Source of the DNA: Forficula auricularia | Taxonomy: Eukaryota > Arthropoda > Insecta > Dermaptera > Forficulidae | Reading direction: 5' to 3' | Length of the DNA: 64,000 nt | Assembly: GCA_024734495.1 (NCBI GenBank) | Contig: JALMQS010000718.1 | Location: 407,925 to 471,924 of the forward strand | Part shown: positions 45,590 through 55,466 of the stretch, in pieces | Layout: each line of letters begins with the position of its first letter | How positions within the stretch are numbered: the stretch's first letter is position 1 | The notes under the pieces: model-generated | The model's database searches: none | What the model saw: the letters and a program-made list of their open reading frames with translations, nothing else | What the model was told of the DNA's origin: nothing | Position numbers and translations under genes: made by a program

Positions 45590-45953
45590 AGTAGGAATAG
45601 AAAGTGAGATCGGTAGTCATATTATTTGGAGTGTGAATAAATTTTCGGAAATCATTAGTCCATCAATGGAATTACAAATAGAGGAAAGTAGAAGGGCATT
45701 AACTATTGAAGATGATTTAATTCCGTACTGGTTGAAGGAAGTCAAGGAGGATGAGTTGAATATAATGGAAGAGGAGAAACTAGATGCTGGTCAGATGAAA
45801 TTAAATCAAAATAAGGAAGAGTTACTTCATCAAATAAAATTATATTTAGAAAAATCGATGGATGGAGCAAAAATTATTGAAAACAGTCAAGAAAGGGGAA
45901 GGTTAGTTAAATATCATTCGAGTTATTTTAAACCTAGGAAGAAAGAAGAATGA
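45590..45953 (+). pseudogene. Pol C-terminal tail fused after gag
   Basis: An open frame ends with RLVKYHSSYFKPRKKEE and a stop, 42 bases before the 3' LTR. The KYHSSYFKPR pattern resembles the extreme C-terminus of gypsy-type polyproteins beyond the integrase. The frame can be followed upstream into the knuckle region in another reading frame, so the gag/pol junction marks a large internal deletion. Confidence 0.55.
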
Positions 45954-45994
45954 TCCTGTGGGAAGCTGCGTCCGTGTTCTAAGGAGGGGAGAAT

Positions 45995-46120
45995 TGATGC
46001 GTACAAAGCTTACTTGATGTATTGTTAATCTTTCTATTGTTTATATTTATATTTATATGTTGTTGTTAAATAAATGTTTTTTAATGAGATTACGAGTTCT
46101 TAATTAAAATGATCGTAATA
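45995..46120 (+). repeat. 3' LTR of the short LTR element
   Basis: See the 5' LTR; preceded by the polypurine tract at about 45,980-45,993. Confidence 0.92.
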
Positions 46121-46439
46121 ATATTAATTTTTCATCAAGATGGTGAATGTCCTTCAATGAAAAAAAATAAAATAATGATCATTTTCCCACCCTTTCCCAA
46201 TCTACCATATGTAAAAAATTTCATTTTTAATTGCAATTATTTCATGTTTGGTGTGGTAAATCGTCTTCAAATTTTAACAGTGTGTTTATTATGCTTTTAA
46301 TGACTTATATTCCAAGTTTCAAAGACTTCTTGAATTTTTACATTTATGAAAGAACTAACCTAAGCTAACAATGGTGAAATTAGTAAAGTAAAATTTTGTT
46401 TGTCATTTATATTCTAAAATATGTATTTATCATTAAAAA

Positions 46440-46565
46440 ATACCTAAAGAGAGGCTGTCATCTACTAGATCCGATTTGGAGCGGCTAATTTAAATTACAT
46501 GTCAGAAGGGTTATGGCACCCCCTCGGGAACCGAACCCGGGTACCGAAAATAGCAGTCCAGGCCT
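46440..46565 (-). repeat. tRNA-derived SINE2 copy
   Basis: On the minus strand CCCGGGTTCGGTTCCCGAGG is the B-box region, followed by CTTCTGACATGTAATTTAAA and TCTAGTAGATGACAGCCTCT. The same order is seen at 30.79-30.94 kb. Confidence 0.6.
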
Positions 46566-46740
46566 GTGATTATTCATTCCGACTCGGAACTAATAATTGA
46601 TAACTTCTCGTTATTTAAATTATACGACTATCGGCAATTTGAACTCTTATATCAAAAAAAAAATATTACTCCTTTATGTACACTTAATAATTCTTATGCT
46701 TCATCGCCTTTTCAAACTAAAAGTAAATTGTTTTTAATGA

Positions 46741-47295
46741 ATTTGGTGTTGGTACTTGGTGAAACATTTTTAAAATTATTGGATAAAAAATACTTCAGGT
46801 TTCACATTAAGATATAAAAAAATAAAACGAATTTATTTTTGGAGAATCTTTAATCTCGATATATATATTTCGGGTGACTAATGTGAAACCTACCAAGTAT
46901 TTTTTATCCAATAATTTTAAAAGTAAATTGCAAGAGAGTTGTTATGTCACATATAAATGTGTCGTGACTCAGCTGTATTCAAATTTAATATTTTATAATA
47001 TATTTATATAGTATATGGTATTCGTTAAATCTATTCATTATTTGAAAATAACCGAAAATATATATATCGAGATTAAAGATTCTCCAAAAATAAATTCGTT
47101 TTATTTTTTATATCTTAATGTGAAACCTACCAAGTATTTTTTATCCAATAATTTTAAAAGTAAATTGCAAGAGGGTTGTCATGTCACATATAAATGTGTC
47201 GTGACTCTAGCTGTAATCAAATTTAATATTTAATAATATATTTATAGAGTATATGGTATAATTCGTTAAATATATTCATTATTTGAAAATAACTC
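46741..47295. repeat. Family C, composite of direct and inverted units
   Basis: GGTGTTGGTACTTGGTGAAAC starts the unit. ATGTGAAACCTACCAAGTAT occurs at 46,881 and 47,118 in direct orientation, 237 bp apart, each followed by about 165 bp of near-identical sequence. The piece between (TTTGGAGAATCTTTAATCTC near 46,837) is inverted near 47,070-47,092. The result is partly tandem and partly foldback. Confidence 0.82.
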
Positions 47296-47299
47296 GAGT

Positions 47300-48970
47300 A
47301 AGTAAGATTAATTGAAATCTATTCAGGTCTTAATCTTGATATAAAATGCATATTAAATTAATAGGAAATTTAGTTTTCGAATTCTATATATATTATATAC
47401 TACTTACTCAAAGAAATACCTAAACTATTAATTTTCTCTACGAATTTTTATTGGTGTCTCTGAGCCCCGTCTATGAAATATTTTAAAAGTACCTACTTTT
47501 TTGTTTAAATTATACTAGGTATAAATTTTAATCTCGAGACATTAATTTTTCATTATTTTTAATTGTAATCTTTAGAATCATTTACAATTTCACCCCCGAG
47601 CACTCTTGAGATTATAACGCTAATAACCCGAGTCATTCCCTCTCCAGACAGGCTTCTTCCTCTGTTCTACAGCAGAGAGGAGATTAAGAAATATGTTGAG
47701 ACATTTGCACACACAGTGAATTAGTCTGCTTACTAAATTCAGGGGCCATAAATAAAGTTACACCTCAACACCGGGCGATCGAAACACAAGAAGGAAATCA
47801 CAGATTATAAATACCTGGGAGGGAGGTGGAAAGACAAAACACATTAGAAAGGAGAGTTATATTATGGGAGAAAGGTTATCAATTGAAATACTATATGTGA
47901 GCAATAAACAAATTGAATTATTATAATCGAATAATCATATTAAAAAAAACGAAAGAATATTTACTTATAAGGGTGTTTATTTATTTATTATTATTTTTTT
48001 TGTTATACAAGAAATTCCGTATTAAAATTGTCATTTGGTGATAGCTATCTCTATTAAATTTAGAACAAAAGGGTAAATACAAGAAATGTTCATAATCATC
48101 ATTATTTATTAAGACTAAGGAAATATTATGAAAAGATAGAAAAGAGCTAAAAAATAAAATTTAGACAAACAGAATTCAATTTTCAGATGCCACAAATCCT
48201 TCGCAACTACTAGAATAATAACTTGAAATTTGGTATAAAGACGGTTAAAGCAGAAATGTGTGCTGGTGAAACAAAGAAAAACTTCTCAAATCACATTTAC
48301 ATTACGATTTTACGTCTTAAAAGTAACTACAATAAGGATTCATAATACATAAGCCCAAAACTTTTTACTGTTTATGTACCACTACTAGGCAATCCGGTGT
48401 TCGTTTGACAAATCTGGCAACACTGTCTGAGCTTGTTTATATTTTATCATATAAATGTCAGATAAAGTACATTATAAAGGAAGATTTATAAAAAAAAAAG
48501 TTCTTAATATGCGATTGAAAGCTGTTGCCACAATGGCTGAAGCGAAAAAACGTCAAAAAAAGTACCAAAGTTAATTCACTTTTTAGGTTAAATAAATGTT
48601 TTGTTTCCAGCTTGTTTTTAATGTAAATTTTTCATTATACATTTTTCATTATTTATTCATTATTATCTCAGAAACTGTGTTGTAACTATGAATTAAAATT
48701 TTCTTAAAAAAATGTATTAGTTATTGTTTAATGTTGGTTTAGTTTTTTATAACAATGCTAAGAAGAGTTTCTTAATTATAATTAAATATGTATGGAAACT
48801 TTCCGATATCCCGTATAGTGCAATGCATAAGAGTCTAAAAAACTCCATCTTTGGAATTTAATATCTCCGGAACTATATTGTTAATAAATTTCGTTTTGCC
48901 ACCAATCGATGCAAAAGTATTTAAATGATAATCTCTCTAAATTTCAAAAAACTCCTAAGAAAACCCATAT
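47300..48970. other. AT-rich sequence, nothing recognised
   Basis: 47,560-47,830 is slightly GC-richer, without recognisable coding. The rest shows no structure. Confidence 0.5.
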
Positions 48971-48977
48971 GGTGAAA

Positions 48978-49390
48978 CAACTACCTTAAGAGTTGCTTTC
49001 AACACCTATGCCAGGTACATTTACCAACTTGAGCCCAGAGCAAGCGTAACTGAGTATTCATCCAAGATCCCGGGGATGAACTTCGGTGCCTTCCGAAAGT
49101 ACAGATATGCTAAGTTTGTGCACGGGGTTCTCTTGGGTATCTCAGTCGGACGCTCGGCATGTGGTCCGTCAATAGGTGCGAGCGCGCTGGTCTGTCCACC
49201 ACATAGAAGCAGAATGATGGCGGACTCATTTGAGGCTACGGCGACCAAGGTCTGGAAATCACTATTTGTTTTTCCGTTTTTGTTTTGTATTATATTAATA
49301 TTTATATAATTGAATTGGCCGAAAATTGTACATTCAAGGGGCTAGATGGCCCTACAGATACAATGTTTTTAATAAAAAAATAAATAAAAA
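48978..49390 (+). pseudogene. LINE reverse transcriptase C-terminus and 3' tail
   Basis: One frame reads LRVAFNTYARYIYQLEPR, then GMNFGAFRKYRYAKFVHGVL, then VCPPHRSRMMADSFEATATK and VWKSL before a stop at about 49,309. The order R-VAFN--ARY, a Y/R-rich segment, and a P-HR-----SF---A---W pattern is the C-terminal region of CR1/L2/Jockey-group LINEs. The 3' region ends in AATAAATAAA-type repeats near 49,372-49,398. It is 5'-truncated. It is clearly different from the Jockey-like family at 4.6 and 50.6 kb. Confidence 0.65.
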
Positions 49391-49399
49391 ATAAATAAA

Positions 49400-50490
49400 G
49401 ATGATTGATTTTGAGACAATCAATACAAATCTAAAAATATGTTTTATCAAAAGATGGGATAATTATAAAGGGAAAAAGGTCAATCAAACAGCTTTTGGTG
49501 GTTGTAAATCGGTTGTTGATTCAATAATCTGATGCAGCATTAAAAAATTCCTGAGTCGGATATTCGAAAGAATATTTGCCACGCGGGTTGTTAATTAGCT
49601 GAGATCAAACGATGAAGAGGAAGAGAGGTAAGCAGGGTGAAGAGTTGCAACGCTCGGCAATTTCTTCTGCCAAATAGATATATATTTGGTTGGAAGTGAG
49701 CAGGAGAGAGTGCGAATTAAGCTGTTTAGCCCCGACTGATTGGTCCGTTTCTCTTTCTCCCTCACCCGGGTTAAGCAAATATACCCGTGAAGCCATTCGA
49801 GAAATGGGCGAATCTACCTACCTTCCACTAGCTATTTCACTAAGTATTTATTCAACGTTCAAATCAGGTCGCTAACAAGAAACAATATTTATTTTAAGTT
49901 ATATTCAATTGGAAAAGGGTCACTATCGAAATTGAGTTTGGGCTATTCTGTAGGTATTCTCTATAGGCAGAAATACAGTTTTCAGATCAGCTAGGAGATA
50001 ATTATTATACTGGCTAAAGCATATTTTGTTGCCTACTATGTTAGAACTGTTTCTGGGTATATTTGATCGAGAATTATTTCATAGAAATGCAAAAAATATA
50101 GTTGAAATTAAACATGCCTGTGGAAAATTCACCTTATAATATAATTCTACTTCAAGCAAACGAATTTTCGAGAAACAACTCAAAAAGTCAAAGGCTAATT
50201 TAAAAATAAAATAATTATATAAGCAAGTAGATAATAAATAAAGAAAAATGTAAATAATTAATATATAATATAAGAATAAACAAACATCAAAACTATAAAT
50301 TAATTCAATAGATCATCACTTCCCCAAACTTTGTTGTCATGCGACCCATAATTAAAAGTAGAAGATTTGTTGCGACCCACTAAACATATTTTTAATTATG
50401 AGGATGTTTAACTTTTTGATAGCTTTTTTATATGATTTTTTTATTTTTATATAATTTTTATTTTTGTACTTATGAGAAAAAGTCACTTTG
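49400..50490. other. AT-rich sequence; GC-richer patch at 49,600-49,820
   Basis: No coding or repeat identity could be supported. Confidence 0.4.
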
Positions 50491-50529
50491 TACGAACTTC
50501 GCATTACATATCACTCTTTTTTTAATGCA

Positions 50530-51490
50530 ATCGAATGCAAGAAGGGGTGCACCAGTAAAGGTGCAGTCCATATGGATCTCGAAAGACCCTTGCATTACCG
50601 AAGAGAAGGGAAAGTTGATTAAGTGAGAGGGTGGAGACGTAGGTGTTTATGCACTCGGGCTTTGAAGGTTTTAAAATTATAAGTGCTGGGAAAGATGGAG
50701 GCTGGAAGAAAGTTCCAGTTCCTTGAAGTCATGGGGATATACGTATTGGCGAATGAAGTGGTCCGGCACTTTTCTAATTTGACCGTGAAAGAGTGTTGGG
50801 AGTCGGCAAAACGCGTGCTACGTGCAAAGCATGATTTGGAGGGAATTATTGATTTTATCTCATTAGAGCACCTGCCGTGATAGTATTTATAGAAAAGGGA
50901 AAGGGCAGAGACATTTCTTCGATGAGCTAGCGAGTCGAGGGAGTCGGTGAGGGTAGAATCGTCAATTAGCATGACGGCTCGTTTCTGAATTGCATCCAGT
51001 GTAGCAAGATAATATTTAGAGTCTCCTCTCCATAGATGAGAGCCGTATTCGAGACAGAAGCGGATTTGGGCCTTGTAGATGGTGAGAAGATGTGGGGGCT
51101 TGAAAAATCGCTTGGACCTGAATAAGTAGCCAATCTTCCTTGCTGCAGATTTCGCCACCGAGGAGATGTGTTCATTCCAAGACAGGTCAGATGCGACAGG
51201 ATGGATATAGGCTGTCACACATTTTCAGGGTATTCGAATCGAAGTGAAATATCAGGAAATTTTTTATTTTCGAGCCTAGAAATTAGACAACATTGAGTCT
51301 TATTTGCATTAAAGTTAACTAAATTTGGAGAGCCCCATTTATTCAGTTTGTCTAGGTCGAGAGTGATTGAGGAGGCAACATTGATTCGATTATTCGGAAT
51401 TGAGGGTTTGCCGTTGCAGAGTGCTATCGTCGGCGTAACAATGAGTGTCTGTAATGATATGGGGCGTAACTGAGGTCACCTGCGCCTCCT
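50530..51490 (-). pseudogene. Jockey-like reverse transcriptase, C-terminal half
   Basis: On the minus strand the catalytic box region reads HCYADDSTL near 51,450. A LDKLNKWGSPNLVNFNANKT segment follows in another frame. From 51,218 to 50,619 a frame of 199 codons carries KSAARKIGYLFRSKRFFKP, KAQIRFCLEYGSHLW, IQKRAVMLIDD and RNWNFLPASIFPSTY. This is the palm, thumb and tail of Jockey-type polymerases. There are frameshifts at about 51,430 and 51,225, and everything upstream of YADD is missing. The 3' untranslated region (50,618-50,530) shares GGACTGCACC-type words with 4.84 kb and 60.35 kb. Confidence 0.88.
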
Positions 51491-51599
51491 TCCCCCACCA
51501 AGCCTTGGATGCGCACCTCCCCAAACCATATATTTTAAAGTATTTTTTTCTGCGCTCACTTGTTGTGCGGGGGAGAGGGATATTTGGACTTAGTATTTG

Positions 51600-53030
51600 C
51601 CATTTAAGATACAATTGTTAATTTATTTATATAATATATGTATAGAGAACATTTTATTATATATGCGAAAGGATTTGAAAAACTTCCCGCTATGAAAGAA
51701 AATAAAAATTAAACGTTACGTCAAGTAGAACATACTGTCATGCACTCGGGCCAGACAAAAACCAATTTATTTGAGAAAATACTGCCAAATTTCATTCCTT
51801 AATAAGCTAAATGACCAAGTATTAACAAAAGGTAATAATATTCTGAAAGGATATCTTTGAATGCAAGTAATTATCAATAGTAATATTAATTTTGTGGTTA
51901 GTAATTTTTATTCATATCGCCCAATTTGAGTCTTAAAAGACCAAACTTGAAATAATAAGTAAAAAAAAATATATGTTCGCAATGTCACTAAACATATAAA
52001 TTGTTTCATCATTTAATAGATATTTATTTTATATTTATTATTTTTTCTAAAAGATAACAGGTCAAATCAAAGCAGAACAACTGCGAGTCGGACCACATCC
52101 CGAGGATTCCTAACCTTATATCTTTCAAAATACTTGAAATATCAAATTCTTTCTTATTTGTCGTTGATAAGAAAAAAATCGAGAAACCATAGAATTTGTT
52201 AATAATTTTTAGTTGAGCCATTTCTAAAAGTCAACAACAGGCACAAAAATTACCTAGAAAATAGTCATTTTTGGGTCTCTCTCACATAATCATTTTAGAG
52301 TGAATTAAATTTCAAAAAAATTTAGAATTTATTTTTAAAAATTTAAAGAAATATGAAAATAAAATGAACACATAACTAAATTGAGATAAGACCAGGCAAA
52401 AAAATCCAATTTTAGTTTGTCAATGTTGCGATAAGATATTTATTCTTCAACAGAATGAAGAATAGTTTCTTGAGCAGTTACTATGTTGTTATTCTTGTGG
52501 CAAATTAGAAACAGCATAGCCGAACAATTCATTATATCCTCATACATAAATAAACCATAATAAAAGAAATATGATACACAAAGATGATATATACACAGAA
52601 ATCATAATGTTTAATTTATTTCTCATGGAATATGTTATGTAGTTTGTTATGCTTTCTTAAAAATCGTCTAAGTAGATATATTATAGTTTAATAATTACAA
52701 AATGGATAGAGAGGAAAAATGTAAACATTTAAAATACTCTTTATCAATTATTATCCTTAGAGACTCAGAAATGTATTATTATTGTAATTGAATTTTTATA
52801 ATTTTTAATATTATGTATAATTACTAAAGCAGGAGTGGACTACAAAATTAAATATATTTGTTCAATGTTGTTATCCTTGAAAAATAATTGAAAACTTAAG
52901 AAAGGAGAACAAACTTTTTTCGAAACTAAGGGTAGGTAGTAGGTATGCTAAAAGGTAAACTAAAATAAATTATATAAAATTTATTTTTTGAAAAATCAAT
53001 CATTCTGAAAACCGATCACCGTGTATATTA
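51600..53030. other. AT-rich sequence, nothing recognised
   Basis: No tandem, inverted or coding structure was found. Confidence 0.5.
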
Positions 53031-53032
53031 AA

Positions 53033-53965
53033 TCGATATTCGTGCTTAGCACATTGAAATTGTCCCAGAATCTGCTTGATAACATCCACTTAAGCAGAAA
53101 GTTTAATTAGGGATAGTCACCCCTTTAGAGGGTGAAGGGATATTCAGAAAAATAAATTCAATCGATATTCGTCCTAGGCGTATTGAAATTGTCCCAGAAT
53201 CTGATTGATAACATTCACTTAAGCAGAAAGTTAAATTAGGGGTAGTCACCCCATTAGGTGGTGAAAGGATGTTCAGAAAAATAAATTCAATCGATATTCG
53301 TCCTAGGCGTATTGAAATTGTCCCAGAATCTGATTGATAACATTCACTTAAGCAGAAAGTTAAATTAGGGGTAGTCACCCCATTAGGAGGTGAAGGGATG
53401 TTCAGAAAAATAAAGTCAATCGATATTCGTCCTAGGCGTATTGAAATTGTCCCAGAATCTGATTGATAACATTCACTTAAGCAGAAAGTTAAATTAGGGG
53501 TAGTCACCCCATTAGGAGGTGAAGGGATGTTCAGAAAAATAAAGTCAATCGATATTCGTCCTAGGCGTATTGAAATTGTCCCAGAATCTGATTGATAACA
53601 TTCACTTAAGCAGAAAGTTAAATTAGGGGTAGTCACCCCATTAGGAGGTGAAAGGATGTTCAGAAAAATAAATTCAATCGATATTCGTCCTAGGCGTATT
53701 GAAATTGTCCCAGACATTCACTTAAGCAGAAAGTTAAATTAGGGGTAGTCACCCCATTAGGAGGTGAAAGGATGTTCAGAAAAATAAATTTAATCGATAT
53801 TCGTTCTAGGCGTATTGAAATTGTCCGAGAATCTGTTAGATATCATCCACTTAAGCGGAAAGTTAAATTAGGGGTAGTCACCCCATTAGGAGGTGAAGGG
53901 ATGTTCAGAAAAATAAAGTCAATCGATATTCGTGCTTATCACATCAAATTGTCCCCGAATCTTTG
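53033..53965. repeat. 129-bp minisatellite, about 7.5 units
   Basis: TCGATATTCG recurs at 53,033, 53,162, 53,291, 53,420, 53,549 and 53,678 (exact 129-bp period), then at 53,793 (a 115-bp unit with a deletion) and 53,923. Central units are almost identical and the outer ones more diverged, as expected from unequal exchange. Because 129 is a multiple of three, the minus strand stays open for 204 codons as a repeated 43-residue pattern; I regard that as incidental. Confidence 0.96.
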
Positions 53966-54269
53966 GGACCACCCTTTATATTAATATTTTTATAGCAAAT
54001 GAAATTTGAACAACTGCGTGTATTCATATTTTTATAGTGAATGAATTTTTTGACCACTCTGTATAATATAATGTTAATTATCATATGAACTATGTTAATC
54101 AATTAATTAAATAACCAGTTAGGGCAAGATAAAGTATATTTTAGGAAACTAGAAAGTGTCCATTTGACGTTTGTCTTACCTTTGGCTGGCTGTCTGGCAA
54201 GAAGCTCTTCTCCCTCTGTCTGTCTAGAATTAACTGAACCTTGAATGAAAGGAAAGAGACCAGCCAGCT

Positions 54270-54440
54270 TTTTATCAATTTCCTTGAATTTCAATAAATA
54301 GGGAATTTTAAAATAAAATATTTCTATTCATTTTTTTTTTTTTTTTTATTAACTAAATGATATATAATATACTCACGAGAGGTGGACCAAAACAATAGGG
54401 GAGTTATCAGAATTTTTTGGGGTGGAGGGTGCCAGATTTT
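54270..54440 (+). repeat. Duplicated segment, uninterrupted copy
   Basis: TTTCCTTGAATTTCAATAAA through ACTCACGAG, GGACCAAAACAATA and GGGAGTTATCAGAATTTTTT. The same sequence recurs split as 55,010-55,118 and 59,827-59,875, with the retrotransposon-bearing insertion between the halves. Confidence 0.85.
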
Positions 54441-54449
54441 TTTTTCACT

Positions 54450-55005
54450 AAAAACTAAATTCAATACCCTTGATAACTCAAAAACGGAAAATCAGAGGAA
54501 AGTTCATTATGGTGTCAAAATGTTTGTATATCTAAAATAAATAATCGATAAGGTTTTGGGATTTTTCAAGAATTTCTGGTTCAAAGGAAAAAAAAATATT
54601 TTTCTGCTTCTCCCTCACATAAGGAATAAAACAGGTGTATCAAAAAAAATATATATATACCAGTGGCGGTTGGTGATTTTTCAACCAGGGGATGCTGTCG
54701 AAAAAAGTACCCTTTATATTTTCGAAATTTTATTTTAATCTTTGTTTTTTTTTGCAAATTTCATTGAATACGGCATCATTTTCAGTTATTTTTCAAATTT
54801 AACTTTAAATTTAAAAAAAAATATATTTTCATATCTTCGCTCCAAACGGATATTGCTTTGTGTGAGTGAGGGTAGGAGTCAGAAATTAAATCTTGTGACA
54901 AACTCCACGAGATGCAAATCGACCATATTCCACAATGAATCAGCCTGTACTATACAAAGTCTTAAATTTCTCTTTTTATTTTCTATTGCTATAAGCAAGC
55001 TATGA
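54450..55005. other. AT-rich sequence; possible hAT end near 54,662
   Basis: CAGTGGCGGTTGGTGATTTT at about 54,662 resembles a hAT transposon end, but no matching right end was found. Confidence 0.3.
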
Positions 55006-55166
55006 CTTTATCAATTTCCTTGAATTTCAATAAATAGAGAATTTCAAAATAAATAAATATTTCTATTCATTTTTTTTTAATGAAATATGATATACTCACG
55101 AGCTGGACCAAAACAATAGATAGATAGATAGATAGATAGATTTTATTTTGCTCTGAGAATGATATT

Positions 55167-55312
55167 TGTAATATATGCGCATGCGCAAGGACAGACATGT
55201 GGAGAGAGCTGAGGTCTGCCCTGAACCAGGCGAGCAGCTTGATATAGGACACGAGTGAATAAACCTGTGATTCAAATAAATAACGTGTTTCATTTAATTG
55301 CCAACTATTACA
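55167..55312 (+). repeat. 5' LTR (146 bp)
   Basis: Bounded by TGTAATA and TATTACA. It is short for a gypsy LTR and holds GTGAATAAACC, an AATAAA polyadenylation signal, at about 55,256-55,266. Confidence 0.97.
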
Positions 55313-55325
55313 TGGTGTCAGGTGT
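55313..55325 (+). other. Primer binding site, probably tRNA-Leu type
   Basis: TGGTGTCAGGTG follows the LTR directly. The first nine bases fit the complement of an animal tRNA-Leu 3' end; the match weakens afterwards. Confidence 0.6.
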
Positions 55326-55330
55326 TAAAA

Positions 55331-55466
55331 ATGGATAGAGAGATGTTCAAGCCGCCGGCTCCCTTGAGTTTAGAAGGGAACATTGCCTCCAATTGGAACA
55401 AATTCAAACAAAAGTTCGAAATTTTTTAGAAGCCAGTGATAAAGAAGACGCGAACGGAAGAAAAAA
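55331..55466 (+). pseudogene. gag N-terminus, separated by frameshifts
   Basis: The ATG at 55,331 opens MDREMFKPPAPLSLEGN and continues WNKFKQKFEIF to a stop at 55,427-55,429. Similarity continues in a second frame (EASDKED) and then joins the long frame after the A run at 55,461-55,466. Both breaks are at homopolymers (T run 55,422-55,427 and A run). The W-FK--F pattern is the start of the gypsy capsid domain. Confidence 0.85.

Larger units (their letters stand above)
44474..46120 (+). mobile_element. Short non-autonomous Ty3/gypsy-type LTR retrotransposon
   Basis: LTRs at 44,474-44,600 and 45,995-46,120 differ by one T in a T run. The flanks are ATAT on both sides (44,470-44,473 and 46,121-46,124), a 4-bp target duplication. 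A tRNA-Lys-type primer site follows the first LTR, and the purine tract AAGGAGGGGAGAA precedes the second. Between them lie a gag-like gene broken by frameshifts and a short pol tail. Protease, reverse transcriptase, RNase H and integrase are absent. It would need proteins from a relative to move. Confidence 0.92.

Noticed and set aside
53103..53717. 204-codon minus-strand open frame of 43-residue repeats
   Set aside because: It is produced by a 129-bp minisatellite whose period is a multiple of three; no start context, domain or coding bias.
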